A stretch of 45,839 nt of DNA from Pseudoneobacillus rhizosphaerae (GTDB lineage Bacteria; Bacillota; Bacilli; Bacillales; Cytobacillaceae). How positions within the stretch are numbered: the stretch's first letter is position 1; every line of letters starts with the position of its first letter. A program made the position numbers and the translations under genes. The notes beneath the pieces were generated by a model. It made no database searches and was not told the DNA's origin. It saw only the letters and a list, made by a program, of their open reading frames with translations. This document shows positions 1-8,932 of this stretch, one piece after another. The stretch lies in the NCBI RefSeq assembly GCF_917563885.1, contig NZ_CAKJTG010000030.1, positions 1 through 45,839 on the forward strand, in the 5' to 3' direction.

Positions 1-135
1 TATATATATTTAAATACATCAGCGCGACAATATTTGTAAATGAATGTAGTCAGTCTTTTTAATTATTGAAACATAACTAAGTTCCAGTCAGAATAAAGTG
101 TTAAAGGAATATTCAATTGGAATGGAGGGGCACCA

Positions 136-933
136 ATGACTAGCAACTTTAATGAAGTGGCTCTATTCGAACATCGCTTTTGGCTTCAAATATTAGGTGA
201 CCATGCTAGATTTATTAATGATTCATTGGCTGAAAGTGAAAAGAAGCTTATCGAAAAGGCAAAATACTTTATCCATGTTTTTGATGAACTTTTACAAAAT
301 GTGACTAACCTGGATCAAAGGGAACTTAGTCAATTAGCAGATAAAGAAGTACTTTTATTCAAAACCTTCAAACTAAAACTACTTGAACTCCATCTTGTAG
401 GGAAAATTAAAATTCATTTAACGCCGACGTTTATTAATCATATGGTCAATGAGTTGGAGGAATATCAAAGAGTACTTAGCTTTCTAAAAGTGGGAAATCC
501 CCCACCCGTTTTCCATGAACTTCATCATCATTTAGTATGGCTTATTGATGCAGCAGGTCATGCTGGGGCTATCAATGATAACGTTGATGCAGTAGAAAAA
601 AAGTTGAAGAAAACAACTAAGGAATTTGTAAAAACGTTTGAAGATTTCTATTTAAAAGCAGTTGAACTAGCGGGCTATCTTCGTACAAATTTGACTGTAT
701 TTCCAGCCTTGAAAAAATTCAACAAAGATGTGTACTTAGAAATGGAATTATTTAAAGCATTCTTAAGGGAAATCGAAGATATGGGATTAACAAAAGAAAT
801 GTTAGGGGTATTCCAGCCTTTAATGGCAGACCACATGGCTAGAGAAGAATGTTATTATTTAACAAAATTAGCTCAAAGCACAGAGCTTCCTCCATCAAAT
901 TGTGATCCAACTAAGCCTCGATTAAATGTATAA
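136..933 (+). CDS. DUF2935 domain-containing protein
   Basis: 265-residue soluble protein of the DUF2935 family; molecular function unknown. It has a visible internal duplication. An N-terminal half opens with EHRFWLQILGDHARFI (about residues 12-27), and a second half around residues 127-150 repeats the pattern with HHHLVWLIDAAGHAGAI; each is followed by a lysine/glutamate-rich helix. The regularly spaced Glu/His residues in two helical repeats suggest a ferritin-like metal-binding helical bundle, which is inference from the pattern. There is no signal peptide or membrane segment. The ATG is preceded by GGAGGGG. It stands alone and ends in a clear terminator. Confidence 0.85.
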   Translation: MTSNFNEVALFEHRFWLQILGDHARFINDSLAESEKKLIEKAKYFIHVFDELLQNVTNLDQRELSQLADKEVLLFKTFKLKLLELHLVGKIKIHLTPTFINHMVNELEEYQRVLSFLKVGNPPPVFHELHHHLVWLIDAAGHAGAINDNVDAVEKKLKKTTKEFVKTFEDFYLKAVELAGYLRTNLTVFPALKKFNKDVYLEMELFKAFLREIEDMGLTKEMLGVFQPLMADHMAREECYYLTKLAQSTELPPSNCDPTKPRLNV

Positions 934-943
934 ATATTTTCTT

Positions 944-983
944 AATAAACCTGGGCATAATAATAGCCTTGGTTTATTTTTTT
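944..983 (+). terminator. Rho-independent terminator after the DUF2935 gene
   Basis: AATAAACC at 944-951 pairs with GGTTTATT at 971-978, with GGGC/GCCT pairing inside, followed by a run of T. It lies between the DUF2935 stop and the ribosome-binding site of the hydrolase gene. Confidence 0.75.
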
Positions 984-1001
984 GTTAAGGGGGGACATCA
1001 G

Positions 1002-1763
1002 ATGCCAATCTGTCACCACCAAAATAGGAAGCTTTATTTTGAGGATAAAGGAAAGGGTATTCCAATTGTCTTTATTCATCCACCAGGTATGGGGCGTAAA
1101 GTTTTCTTTTATCAAATTTTTTTGACTGAAAAATTTCGAATTATTTTACCAGACTTAAGTGGACATGGAAATTCTGAAGGAAAACAAGCAAAGTTTTCTA
1201 TTAAGGAATATGCTGAAGAAATCAAAGCAATCTTAGACAATCTTCAAATTGAAAAAGCGGTTATATGTGGGTATTCATCAGGGGGAATTGTGGCACAAGA
1301 GTTTGCCTCACTCTATTCAAACCGAGTATTAGCGATGATATTATCTGGAGGATTTCCAGAAGTTAAGTCAATGCTATTAAAGTATGAGCATTTGGCAGGA
1401 ATGTTTTTATTAAGAAAATATCCTAAAGTATTAATAAAGGTTATTGCTGGAAGCCATACAGAAAACAAAGAGTTAAAACAAGTTTTGATTGATCATATGA
1501 AGAAAGCAGATATGAATATATGGTATCAATTTTATCAAGAGTCTTTGGAATACTCTTGTTTAAAGAATATCGAAAATTGGACATTCCCTCTATTGCTTAT
1601 ATACGGTTCTCGGGATTTTATTAATAAACATATTCGCAATTATCCAAATGGGCATTTTGATGCTGAATTCATTGTAAATGCCTTTCACCAACTTCCAATG
1701 AAAAACTGGAGATCGTTTAATCAAATTATTGAAAATTACCTACTAAAATTAAAATCGCATTGA
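1002..1763 (+). CDS. alpha/beta hydrolase
   Basis: 253-residue serine hydrolase of the alpha/beta fold; substrate unknown. The nucleophile elbow is GYSSGG with Ser about residue 92. An oxyanion segment HPPGMGR lies near residue 28, a D-x-S-G-H-G-x-S signature follows strand 4 (PDLSGHGNS), the catalytic acid is probably the Asp in YGSRDF near 204, and the His is in FHQLPM near 229. The reading frame extends upstream to a TTG at 969. I chose the ATG at 1002 because AAGGGGGG lies 8 nt before it and the conserved fold begins there. There is no signal peptide, so it should be cytoplasmic. It ends inside a hairpin shared with the convergent MFS gene. Confidence 0.8.
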   Translation: MPICHHQNRKLYFEDKGKGIPIVFIHPPGMGRKVFFYQIFLTEKFRIILPDLSGHGNSEGKQAKFSIKEYAEEIKAILDNLQIEKAVICGYSSGGIVAQEFASLYSNRVLAMILSGGFPEVKSMLLKYEHLAGMFLLRKYPKVLIKVIAGSHTENKELKQVLIDHMKKADMNIWYQFYQESLEYSCLKNIENWTFPLLLIYGSRDFINKHIRNYPNGHFDAEFIVNAFHQLPMKNWRSFNQIIENYLLKLKSH

Positions 1764-1781
1764 ATGAATCAATGCGATTTT
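1751..1781. terminator. bidirectional terminator between hydrolase and MFS genes
   Basis: AAAATCGCATTG at 1751-1762 pairs perfectly with CAATGCGATTTT at 1770-1781 around a 7-nt loop. The stop codons of both convergent genes lie inside the hairpin (TGA 1761-1763 on plus; minus-strand stop at 1769-1771). Confidence 0.85.
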
Positions 1782-3031
1782 TCTGATTTAGGTCTTATGG
1801 CTAACAAAGTGACAAGGGCCGCCAAGATAGCTGTTGAGCTTAACAGAATAAATAACCATTTTTCATTATTTTTCATCATTAACGCAATTACTGGTGGTCC
1901 GGCCGCTACTCCGATAAAACGCATCGAACTATAAATGGAAGTTATGGTACCTCTTTCTGCCTTCTTTACACCTTCCGTAATCATTGCATCTAGACAGGGG
2001 AGCCCCGCTCCAATACCAATACCGCTAACAATAAACATGGAGATCATGAACCAAATTCCTTTTGAGAACATTAGTAGGGCAATAGATATAGCTAACATAA
2101 CTATTCCTATTAATGTAATCCATTTCATTAATACTTTATTCTTTTTTATGACTTTACCAGTAATATATGATGATAAACAAAGGGCCCCCAAAGGGATTGC
2201 TAAATACAACCCTTTTTTTACATCTTTAATATCATAAACCTTTTCGAATGTATCAGATAAGTAAAAAAGGATACCAAACAATACAAACATTAAAGCAGCT
2301 CCGATGAAGAAAATACTATACAACCAACGTCCACTGTCGGTAAAGGTTTTCTTCACATTAATAAAAAATTCCTTGAAGGGAATTTTTTTTGTATCATTTT
2401 TCGGACTTTTTACTAATAAAAGAACCAATAAGATTGATATCGTACAAAAGACAGGAAATGAAAAAAACGGGAGAAACCATACGATACCTGCTAATAACGC
2501 GCCTAAGATAGGGCTAAGTACTTTACCTAATGTATTGGAGGTTTCAATTAAACCAAGACAACTACTGACATCCTCATCGTCCTTAAACATATCCCCAACT
2601 AATGGCATGACAATGGGTGCTGCTCCAGCTGCTCCAACACCTTGTAAAGCACGACCAACTAAGATTAGCCAATAGCCGTCATTCATTTTCCAGGAGGCAA
2701 ACCCTGAAATTAAACCGCCAATGGCAGCAATGATTAGGCTTGGTATGATAACTTTTTTTCTACCAAGGTGGTCAGATATGTAACCTGCAACTGGAATAAG
2801 CAATATGGCTACAATAGAATAAACTGTAATAATCATACTGGACTGAAAGGCGGAAATATTTAGCTTTTTCTCCATCGTTGTTAAAACCGGTATTAGCATA
2901 GAATTACCTAATGTCATAACTAATGGAATCGACGATAACGAAACAATAGCCCATTTTTGTTTTCCGATTTCACTACTTTTAGAGGAACCTTTGCCAGATT
3001 TATTTAAATTTAATTGTTCAGTATGTTCCAT
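1769..3031 (-). CDS. MFS transporter (12-TM, drug/siderophore exporter type)
   Basis: 420-residue membrane transporter of the major facilitator superfamily. After a hydrophilic lysine/serine-rich leader of about 25 residues there are roughly twelve hydrophobic segments. The motif-A loop between TM2 and TM3 is GYISDHLGRKK (residues 83-93), and a glycine/alanine-rich QGVGAAGAAPIV lies near TM4. These features match proton-driven exporters of the DHA1 type; the overall look resembles Bacillus YmfD-type exporters, but the substrate cannot be read from sequence. The ATG at 3031 is preceded by AAAGGCGG. It is monocistronic and convergent with the hydrolase gene. Confidence 0.85.
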   Translation of the reverse strand: MEHTEQLNLNKSGKGSSKSSEIGKQKWAIVSLSSIPLVMTLGNSMLIPVLTTMEKKLNISAFQSSMIITVYSIVAILLIPVAGYISDHLGRKKVIIPSLIIAAIGGLISGFASWKMNDGYWLILVGRALQGVGAAGAAPIVMPLVGDMFKDDEDVSSCLGLIETSNTLGKVLSPILGALLAGIVWFLPFFSFPVFCTISILLVLLLVKSPKNDTKKIPFKEFFINVKKTFTDSGRWLYSIFFIGAALMFVLFGILFYLSDTFEKVYDIKDVKKGLYLAIPLGALCLSSYITGKVIKKNKVLMKWITLIGIVMLAISIALLMFSKGIWFMISMFIVSGIGIGAGLPCLDAMITEGVKKAERGTITSIYSSMRFIGVAAGPPVIALMMKNNEKWLFILLSSTAILAALVTLLAIRPKSEKSH

Positions 3032-3171
3032 TTTGAAAATGACCGCCTTTACAATTAAATAACATTGATTTTAGTATTAACAAGTGAAGAGTAAAATAAC
3101 TTTCCACTAACTGGCAATATCATGATATGTTATTACTTAAGGAAAATTATATTAGTACGGAGGAGAAGAAA

Positions 3172-3813
3172 GTGGAAATACATAAACTTGCTATCGGTGG
3201 AATACAAACATTTAATTGGAATAATACTAATACAAATTCTGCAATTGGAAAACAAGAGGTTAATGAAGCGTTTTTAACGGTGAATGGCTTTGATGGAGAT
3301 ACTGTAGCTGCTACTGAATTTCATGGAGGTCCAGATCGTGCTGTCTGTTTATATCCATTAGAGCACTATTCAGTATGGGAAGCTGAATTTGGTGTGAAAA
3401 TAAAAACACCTGGTTTTGGTGAAAATATTTCTTTGTTTGGCATGACAGAAGAAGAGGTTTATATTGGTGACACGTTTCAATTTGGTGAAGCGGTTATTCA
3501 AATTACTCAGGGCCGAATTCCATGCTCCAAAATATCAAAATTTAATCAAATTGATGGTTTGTTAAAGCGTGTTGTTGAAACAGGATTTACTGGATACTTT
3601 TTTCGAGTTCTTCAGGAAGGTAAAGTGGAAAGAAATTCAGAATTAAAGCTTTTGACTAAAAGTGAACACGCTATTTCCGTCCTGTATGCAAATCAGATCT
3701 ACTTTCATGATCGTTCAAATAAACAAGCTATTGAAAAAATTCTTAAAGTTGATGAGCTTGCAACAGTTTGGAGAAAATTGTTAATTGAATTATTGGCAAA
3801 AGGAAATAAGTAA
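3172..3813 (+). CDS. MOSC domain-containing protein (YiiM-like)
   Basis: 213-residue protein of the MOSC family, the domain shared with the molybdenum cofactor sulfurase C-terminus. Family hallmarks are visible: an N-terminal FDGDTVAATEFHGGPDRAVC segment, the block FGENIS, then QITQGRIPCSKISKF, whose Cys is the conserved MOSC cysteine. YiiM-type members handle Mo-linked N-hydroxylated substrates in other bacteria; the role here is inferred. The frame is open from an ATG at 3127, but GGAGG at 3160 sits correctly before the GTG at 3172, so I use that start. It lies immediately upstream of the trp leader on the same strand and has no obvious terminator of its own before the trp promoter. Confidence 0.8.
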   Translation: MEIHKLAIGGIQTFNWNNTNTNSAIGKQEVNEAFLTVNGFDGDTVAATEFHGGPDRAVCLYPLEHYSVWEAEFGVKIKTPGFGENISLFGMTEEEVYIGDTFQFGEAVIQITQGRIPCSKISKFNQIDGLLKRVVETGFTGYFFRVLQEGKVERNSELKLLTKSEHAISVLYANQIYFHDRSNKQAIEKILKVDELATVWRKLLIELLAKGNK

Positions 3814-3832
3814 GAAAATTCAAATTTTACGG

Positions 3833-3861
3833 TTGACTTTTCTTTAAAGACATATTAATAT
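3833..3861 (+). promoter_or_regulatory. sigma-A promoter of the trp leader
   Basis: TTGACT at 3833-3838, a 17-bp spacer, and TAATAT at 3856-3861. It is located about 20 bp upstream of the first T-box, as expected for the trp operon promoter. Confidence 0.7.
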
Positions 3862-3881
3862 AAAAAACAACTTAATCATCT

Positions 3882-4139
3882 TAAAGCGTTGATGAAGGGT
3901 AGTAACTAATACGGATACTTTAGAGAGCTGATGGGTGGTGCAAATCAGTGTAGATGTTTTAGTGAATGGGCTTCTGAGCTTTCAAACCGAACCAATTTAT
4001 TGCAGTAGGCTTTGACGAGTAGTTTCCTTGTTATCTGAAACGAGTATTCTCTATTGGATACTGTCAAAGCGAGCTGTTTACAGCTAATAAAGGTGGCACC
4101 ACGGGTCTCTCGTCCTTTTCAAGACGAGAGACCCTTTTT
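3882..4139 (+). promoter_or_regulatory. tRNA-Trp T-box riboswitch, first of two in tandem
   Basis: A T-box leader that reads uncharged tRNA and controls a terminator. The 5' stem I segment contains TTGATGAAGGGTAGTAA, followed by the specifier loop GTGAA-TGG-GCTTCTGAG; the specifier UGG (3967-3969) codes for tryptophan. The T-box sequence AGGTGGCACCACG is at 4091-4103; its bulge UGGC fits a tRNA ending GCCA, as Bacillus tRNA-Trp does. The terminator is a perfect 12-bp stem (4103-4114 with 4123-4134) plus T5. It precedes a second T-box for the same amino acid. Confidence 0.92.
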
Positions 4140-4166
4140 GTATTGATTTGAAAATTTAATAATAAA

Positions 4167-4466
4167 TCGTTGAGTAAGAAGAGTAAATAAAAGTGTGAAT
4201 GCTACAGAGAGTTGGACAGTGGTGAGAGTCTAACGCAGGAACCTTTATTGAATGGGCTTACGAGAGGTATCCTGAACAGTAGTAGGGATACACGGACTTC
4301 CACCGTTAAAAGGATAGGATATCGGAAATGGAATTTTGTTTTTGCAAAGGTTATTTCCCGTATCTGAAAGTGGGATTATATATATTTAATCCAATTGAGG
4401 TGGCACCGCGGTAAAAAGCATCGTCCTCTATATGCACAATACTTGTGCGTATAGGGGACTTTTTTT
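4167..4466 (+). promoter_or_regulatory. tRNA-Trp T-box riboswitch, second of two in tandem
   Basis: Second complete T-box. AAGAAGAGTAAA opens stem I and the specifier loop reads TTGAA-TGG-GCTTACGAG with UGG at 4253-4255. AGGTGGCACCGCGGT at 4398-4412 is the canonical T-box. The terminator pairs 4423-4439 with 4443-4459 and is followed by T7. It ends 33 nt before the trpE start. Both leaders must be antiterminated for trp transcription, giving a steeper response than one. Tandem trp T-boxes are known from the Bacillus cereus group; B. subtilis uses TRAP instead. Confidence 0.93.
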
Positions 4467-4499
4467 ATTTTCTAAAAAATCCTTGGGAGGATGATAAAG

Positions 4500-5909
4500 A
4501 TGGAATTAACATTAAATAGCCAATCGATTATTGAGGTAATCGAGGGGGATACTTTCACACCAATTTCCCTCTTCCGGAGATTGTCTGGAACAAAAAAGTT
4601 CTTATTAGAAAGCTCTTATAAACATGAGGCTTCAGGAAGATATTCATTTATTGGGTCAAATCCAGTCTTTGAATTGATAAGTACAATAAACGGTGGAAAG
4701 GTCATCCATAAATCTGGGCAGTGCGAGGAGTTTATGAACAGTCCTTTCTTAAAAATAAAGGAGTTAATTACACAGAAACAGTGTGAGATTAAACCTTCTA
4801 TTCCTTTTACAGGTGGGGGAATCGGTTATGTAGGATATGACATCGTGAGACAGTCGGAGGAAATAGGCAGTGAGTTACCTGACGCAATTGATATGCCAGA
4901 TCTTCACCTAATGTTCTTTGAGGTTTTCATTGTTTTTGATCATTTAGAACAAAAAATTTACTTAGTAGGAACACCTTTATTAGCTGAAACGACAACTGAA
5001 GATTTAGAAAGAGAAATAGCGCTGACTAAAAATGAAATTCTTACAAAATTTGAACATGAACTTTTTACACCAGTTGAATTTTCCAGCTTTACTTCAGATG
5101 TGGATAAGGCTGATTTTATAAAAAAAGTGGATAAGGCTAAGGAATACATCCTACAAGGCGATATATTCCAAGTGGTATTATCTCAACGATTGAAAGCTAA
5201 GTATAAAGGCAATCCTTTTGATTTTTATCGTAAATTACGGATTCAAAACCCATCACCTTATATGTACTACATTGACTTCGAGACTAGTATTATTGCTGGG
5301 ACATCACCGGAAAGCTTGATTCGTGTGCAAGAAGATAGGGTGATAACCAATCCGATAGCTGGAACCAAACCAAGGGGAACGACGTACGAGCTGGATTTAG
5401 AGATTGAAAAATCTTTATTAGAGGATGAAAAGGAGTTAGCAGAGCACAGGATGCTCGTTGATTTAGGAAGAAATGACCTCGGAAAGGTATGTGAATTCGG
5501 GTCTGTGCATTTAGAGAAGTATTTGGAGGTTGAAAAGTATAAATATGTCATGCATCTAGTATCTGAAGTCAGTGGAAGATTGAAAAAATCTCATACAGCC
5601 TTGGATGCTTTAATAGCCTGTTTGCCTGCCGGAACCGTTTCTGGTGCTCCAAAAATTCGAGCCATGGGAATTATTAATGAGTTGGAGGTTTCCAAACGAG
5701 GTGTCTATGCAGGAGCAGTAGGATATATTTCTGCGAACGGTAATATTGATTTTGCCTTAGCTATCCGAACTATGCTCCTGAAGGATGGTTTCGCTTATAT
5801 ACAGGCAGGAGCTGGAATTGTCCATGATAGTGTTCCTGAACTAGAGTATCAGGAAACTTTAAATAAACTAAAAGCCTTCTTGGAGGAACGTCATGATCTT
5901 ACTAATTGA
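4500..5909 (+). CDS. trpE: anthranilate synthase component I
   Basis: Converts chorismate plus ammonia (delivered by TrpG) to anthranilate, the first committed step to tryptophan. 469 residues, the usual length. The N-terminal domain carries the LLES element that binds feedback tryptophan (KKFLLESSYKHEASGRYS). The C-terminal chorismate-binding domain has IAGTSPESL, NPIAGTKPRG, DLGRNDLGKV and LPAGTVSGAPKIRAM. GGGAGG at 4485-4490 abuts an ATG at 4491 but is well spaced for the in-frame ATG at 4500, so the latter is preferred. First gene of trpEGDCFBA; its last 17 nt overlap trpG. Confidence 0.95.
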   Translation: MELTLNSQSIIEVIEGDTFTPISLFRRLSGTKKFLLESSYKHEASGRYSFIGSNPVFELISTINGGKVIHKSGQCEEFMNSPFLKIKELITQKQCEIKPSIPFTGGGIGYVGYDIVRQSEEIGSELPDAIDMPDLHLMFFEVFIVFDHLEQKIYLVGTPLLAETTTEDLEREIALTKNEILTKFEHELFTPVEFSSFTSDVDKADFIKKVDKAKEYILQGDIFQVVLSQRLKAKYKGNPFDFYRKLRIQNPSPYMYYIDFETSIIAGTSPESLIRVQEDRVITNPIAGTKPRGTTYELDLEIEKSLLEDEKELAEHRMLVDLGRNDLGKVCEFGSVHLEKYLEVEKYKYVMHLVSEVSGRLKKSHTALDALIACLPAGTVSGAPKIRAMGIINELEVSKRGVYAGAVGYISANGNIDFALAIRTMLLKDGFAYIQAGAGIVHDSVPELEYQETLNKLKAFLEERHDLTN

Positions 5910-6471
5910 TCACTATGATTCATTTACTTACAATCTATATCAGCTTTTTGGTGAACTAAAGGAGGAAATTTATGTTGTACGTTATGACAAATACAGCCTA
6001 GATGAAATTAGAAAATGGAATCCGAAAGCCATTATTCTATCTCCTGGTCCAGGAAAACCTGAAGATATACAACAAACGATAAAGCTTATTACAACTTTTT
6101 ACAAAACTTACCCAATCCTTGGGATTTGTTTAGGGCATCAGGCAATAGGCTATGCATTTGGAGCCATCATAACGAAAGCTAGTCAAATTAAACATGGTAA
6201 AAGCTCAAAGATTAGCCACAATGATGACCCATTATTTTCTTTCTTAGCCAAACAAATAGAGGTCATGAGATATCATTCATTAGTGATAGAAAAGGGTAGT
6301 CTTCCAATTGAGTTAGAAGCACTTGCTATCTCGATGGACGATGAAGAAATTATGGCTATCAAACATAAAAAATATCCTTTATTTGGGATGCAGTTCCACC
6401 CAGAATCAATTGGTACTAAGGATGGAAAGCAACTTTTACTTAATTTCTTAAATCATATAAAGGAGGAGTAA
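5893..6471 (+). CDS. trpG: anthranilate synthase component II (glutamine amidotransferase)
   Basis: Class I glutamine amidotransferase that feeds ammonia to TrpE. 192 residues. The catalytic triad is Cys79 (LGICLGHQ), His169 and Glu171 (MQFHPES). The ATG at 5893 has GGAGG 6 nt upstream, within the end of trpE, and the 17-nt overlap suggests translational coupling. A trpG inside the trp operon differs from B. subtilis, where one amidotransferase in the folate operon serves both pathways. This copy may still also serve 4-amino-4-deoxychorismate synthesis if no pabA exists elsewhere. Confidence 0.93.
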   Translation: MILLIDHYDSFTYNLYQLFGELKEEIYVVRYDKYSLDEIRKWNPKAIILSPGPGKPEDIQQTIKLITTFYKTYPILGICLGHQAIGYAFGAIITKASQIKHGKSSKISHNDDPLFSFLAKQIEVMRYHSLVIEKGSLPIELEALAISMDDEEIMAIKHKKYPLFGMQFHPESIGTKDGKQLLLNFLNHIKEE

Positions 6472-6474
6472 CAG

Positions 6475-7503
6475 ATGAAAGAATACCTTCAAAGATTGGC
6501 TAATCGGGAGTCCTTTTCTGAAGAAGAAATGCAAGAGGCTGTTGGGATTATGCTTAATGATGAGCAAATATCTGATAGTGAGATTGCTGCTTTTTTAGTG
6601 GCTCTAAAAACTAAAGGAGAAACAGTTGATGAAATTTCAGGTTTAGTAAAAGCGATTAGGCTAAATACGATCGGCTTCCGACGAAGCTATTCAAATGTAA
6701 TGGATAATTGCGGCACTGGTGGGGATGGATCCTCCAGCTTTAACGTTAGTACTACATCAGCCTTTGTGATTGCGGGATGTGGAATAACAGTTGCTAAACA
6801 TGGTAATCGAAGTATCTCTAGTAAGACAGGAAGTGCTGATGTGTTAGAACAGCTTGGTGTTGAATTATCCATGCCAACTCAATTGGCTGAGGAGCTATTA
6901 GAAGAGATTGGGATAGCCTTCTTATTTGCTCCTCATGTCCATCCAAGATTGAAGAAAGTGATGAAGGTTAGACGTGAATTACAAATACCAACCATTTTTA
7001 ATTTTATTGGACCATTAACAAATCCAGTTGATTTAGATTCACAACTCCTTGGAATTAATCGACGTGATTATTTGGAGGTCTTTGCAGAGGTATTAAATAA
7101 ACTTGGGCGAAAGAGAGCACTTGTATTAAACGGTGCTGGAAAGCTAGATGAAGCATCCCTTGAAGGAGAGAATCATCTAATTTTTTTACAAGATGGAGTA
7201 ATGAACAAAATGACTCTACATCCTGAAGAAGTTGGTTTACCTAGCTTTCCTAATTCAGCAATTAAGGGTGGAGATTCGAAAAGGAATGCTGAAATTCTTT
7301 TACAAGTTTTAAAAGGGGAAGAAGGAGCTTATCGAGATACTGTTTTATTAAATGCAGGTCTGGCAATCTTCACATCCGGGATAGCCAGTACTATTCCTAG
7401 TGGAATAAATATAGCAAAGGAAAGCATCGATTCAGGGGCTGCCTATGAAAAATTAGTGAAGTTAGTGGAGAAATCTCGTGTAACTAAACAGGAGGTCATT
7501 TAA
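6475..7503 (+). CDS. trpD: anthranilate phosphoribosyltransferase
   Basis: Transfers phosphoribose from PRPP to anthranilate. 342 residues, full length. The PRPP-binding glycine-rich loop is CGTGGDGSSSFNVST; anthranilate/PRPP contacts are in KHGNRSISSKTGSADVLE. A helical N-terminal domain (residues 1-70) precedes the phosphorylase-type catalytic fold. AAGGAGGAG lies upstream of the ATG, 3 nt after trpG. Its stop TAA overlaps the trpC ATG by one base. Confidence 0.95.
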   Translation: MKEYLQRLANRESFSEEEMQEAVGIMLNDEQISDSEIAAFLVALKTKGETVDEISGLVKAIRLNTIGFRRSYSNVMDNCGTGGDGSSSFNVSTTSAFVIAGCGITVAKHGNRSISSKTGSADVLEQLGVELSMPTQLAEELLEEIGIAFLFAPHVHPRLKKVMKVRRELQIPTIFNFIGPLTNPVDLDSQLLGINRRDYLEVFAEVLNKLGRKRALVLNGAGKLDEASLEGENHLIFLQDGVMNKMTLHPEEVGLPSFPNSAIKGGDSKRNAEILLQVLKGEEGAYRDTVLLNAGLAIFTSGIASTIPSGINIAKESIDSGAAYEKLVKLVEKSRVTKQEVI

Positions 7504-8297
7504 TGGGAACAATCCTTGAAAGAATAATATCAGAAAAAAAATTCGAGATAAAAAAATTAAAGGAAATGGATTTAGACACTTCAAATTCTGTAAATACAAA
7601 GAATTTTTCATTGGTAACACATTTGCAGAGGGACGAAAATCTAGCGATAATTGCAGAGTTTAAGAGAGCCTCACCATCAAAAGGAAATATTAACATGAAT
7701 CTCAATCCAGCCTTGCAAGCAAAAAGCTATGAACTAGGTGGAGCAGCTGCCATATCAGTTTTGACAGACTCCTCCTTTTTTAAAGGCTCCTTTCAAGATC
7801 TAAAAGCAGTTCGAGAGGCGGTAAATATCCCGATTTTATGTAAGGACTTTATTATCGATAAGGTTCAGATTGACTTTGCGAAACATTACGGAGCCAGCAT
7901 TATATTACTTATCGCTGCTGCCTTAACAAGAGCTGAACTAGAGAATCTATTTAGTTATGCAATACAGCAGAAATTAGAGGTTTTAGTAGAAGTACATGAT
8001 GAGGATGATGTACAAAAAGCTTTATCTATCAAACCACGTTTAATTGGAATCAATAATCGGAATTTAAAAACCTTTGAGGTGAATCTGGAAGTTACAGAGA
8101 GATTAGCACCAATAATCCAATCTAATGACACATTTATAATAAGCGAGAGTGGCATCTTTTTACGAAATGATGCGGATAGAGTTAGAAAAGCTGGGGTTAA
8201 TGGTGTTTTAGTAGGAGAAGCACTGATGAGAAGTGAGGATCTGTCTACTAGTTTCAGGGAGTTAAGGGTTCCTCTAAGAAAGGAGGTCAAGGAGTGA
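7503..8297 (+). CDS. trpC: indole-3-glycerol phosphate synthase
   Basis: Closes the ring of CdRP to indole-3-glycerol phosphate. 264 residues forming one TIM barrel. Signature elements in order: IAEFKRASPSKG (catalytic Lys), VLTDSSFFKGS, ILCKDFIID (second catalytic Lys), VEVHDEDD, GINNRNLKTF and IISESGI with a C-terminal phosphate-binding GVLVGEALMR. It starts in a TAATG overlap with trpD and overlaps trpF by 4 nt. It is not fused to trpF, unlike E. coli. Confidence 0.95.
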   Translation: MGTILERIISEKKFEIKKLKEMDLDTSNSVNTKNFSLVTHLQRDENLAIIAEFKRASPSKGNINMNLNPALQAKSYELGGAAAISVLTDSSFFKGSFQDLKAVREAVNIPILCKDFIIDKVQIDFAKHYGASIILLIAAALTRAELENLFSYAIQQKLEVLVEVHDEDDVQKALSIKPRLIGINNRNLKTFEVNLEVTERLAPIIQSNDTFIISESGIFLRNDADRVRKAGVNGVLVGEALMRSEDLSTSFRELRVPLRKEVKE

Positions 8298-8932
8298 AAG
8301 TTAAAATTTGTGGTATTCGAGATATGAAAACCGCCGAATTCGCCATTGAGGCTGGAGCGGATGCTATTGGCTTTGTTTTTGCAGAAAGTAAGCGGGAAAT
8401 CTCAATAGAGGAAGCAAGGAAGATAACGGCTAGTTTGCCTGACAAGGTTTTGAAAATAGGAGTGTTTGTTAATGAAACTAAGGACGTTTTGGAAAGAACA
8501 TTTGAGGAGGTAGGATTAACTCATTTACAGCTTCATGGCGATGAATCTCCTGAGTTTTGTAGAAGTATTCGTTATCCTGTTATTAAAGCAATTCGAGTTA
8601 TGTCTAATGAAGATTTAAGGACTATCCCTCAATATGATTGTGAATATATTTTGTTAGACAGTCCGTATGGAAAATACCGCGGGGGGAATGGAACTACATT
8701 TGATTGGAACCTCTTAAAGGAAATAGAAATTCAAAAAGACAAGTTGATTCTAGCGGGTGGTTTAACTATTGATAATGTGTTAGAGGCAATTGATCTAGGA
8801 AAACCAGGAATGGTGGATGTTAGCAGTGGGGTAGAAACAAACGGCATGAAGGATCATTCAAAAATTGGGGACTTTATCAAAAAAGTAAAAGGTGGAGGGA
8901 AAGTAAATGACAACTTATACACTTCCAGATGA
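8294..8932 (+). CDS. trpF: phosphoribosylanthranilate isomerase
   Basis: Isomerises phosphoribosylanthranilate to CdRP (Amadori rearrangement). 212-residue TIM barrel. The catalytic Cys is Cys5 in KVKICGIRD and the catalytic Asp lies in [11 protein letters not shown]; the C-terminal phosphate site is [10 protein letters not shown] and VDVSSGVE. The start is GTG inside GTGA, shared with the trpC stop, with AAGGAGG just upstream. Its 3' end overlaps trpB by 26 nt, and the trpB ribosome-binding site lies within trpF, so the two are probably translationally coupled. Confidence 0.95.
   Translation: MKVKICGIRDMKTAEFAIEAGADAIGFVFAESKREISIEEARKITASLPDKVLKIGVFVNETKDVLERTFEEVGLTHLQLHGDESPEFCRSIRYPVIKAIRVMSNEDLRTIPQYDCEYILLDSPYGKYRGGNGTTFDWNLLKEIEIQKDKLILAGGLTIDNVLEAIDLGKPGMVDVSSGVETNGMKDHSKIGDFIKKVKGGGKVNDNLYTSR

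Noticed and set aside
3127-3171. Upstream extension of the MOSC gene to ATG 3127
   Set aside because: No ribosome-binding site before 3127, whereas GGAGG is correctly placed for GTG 3172.
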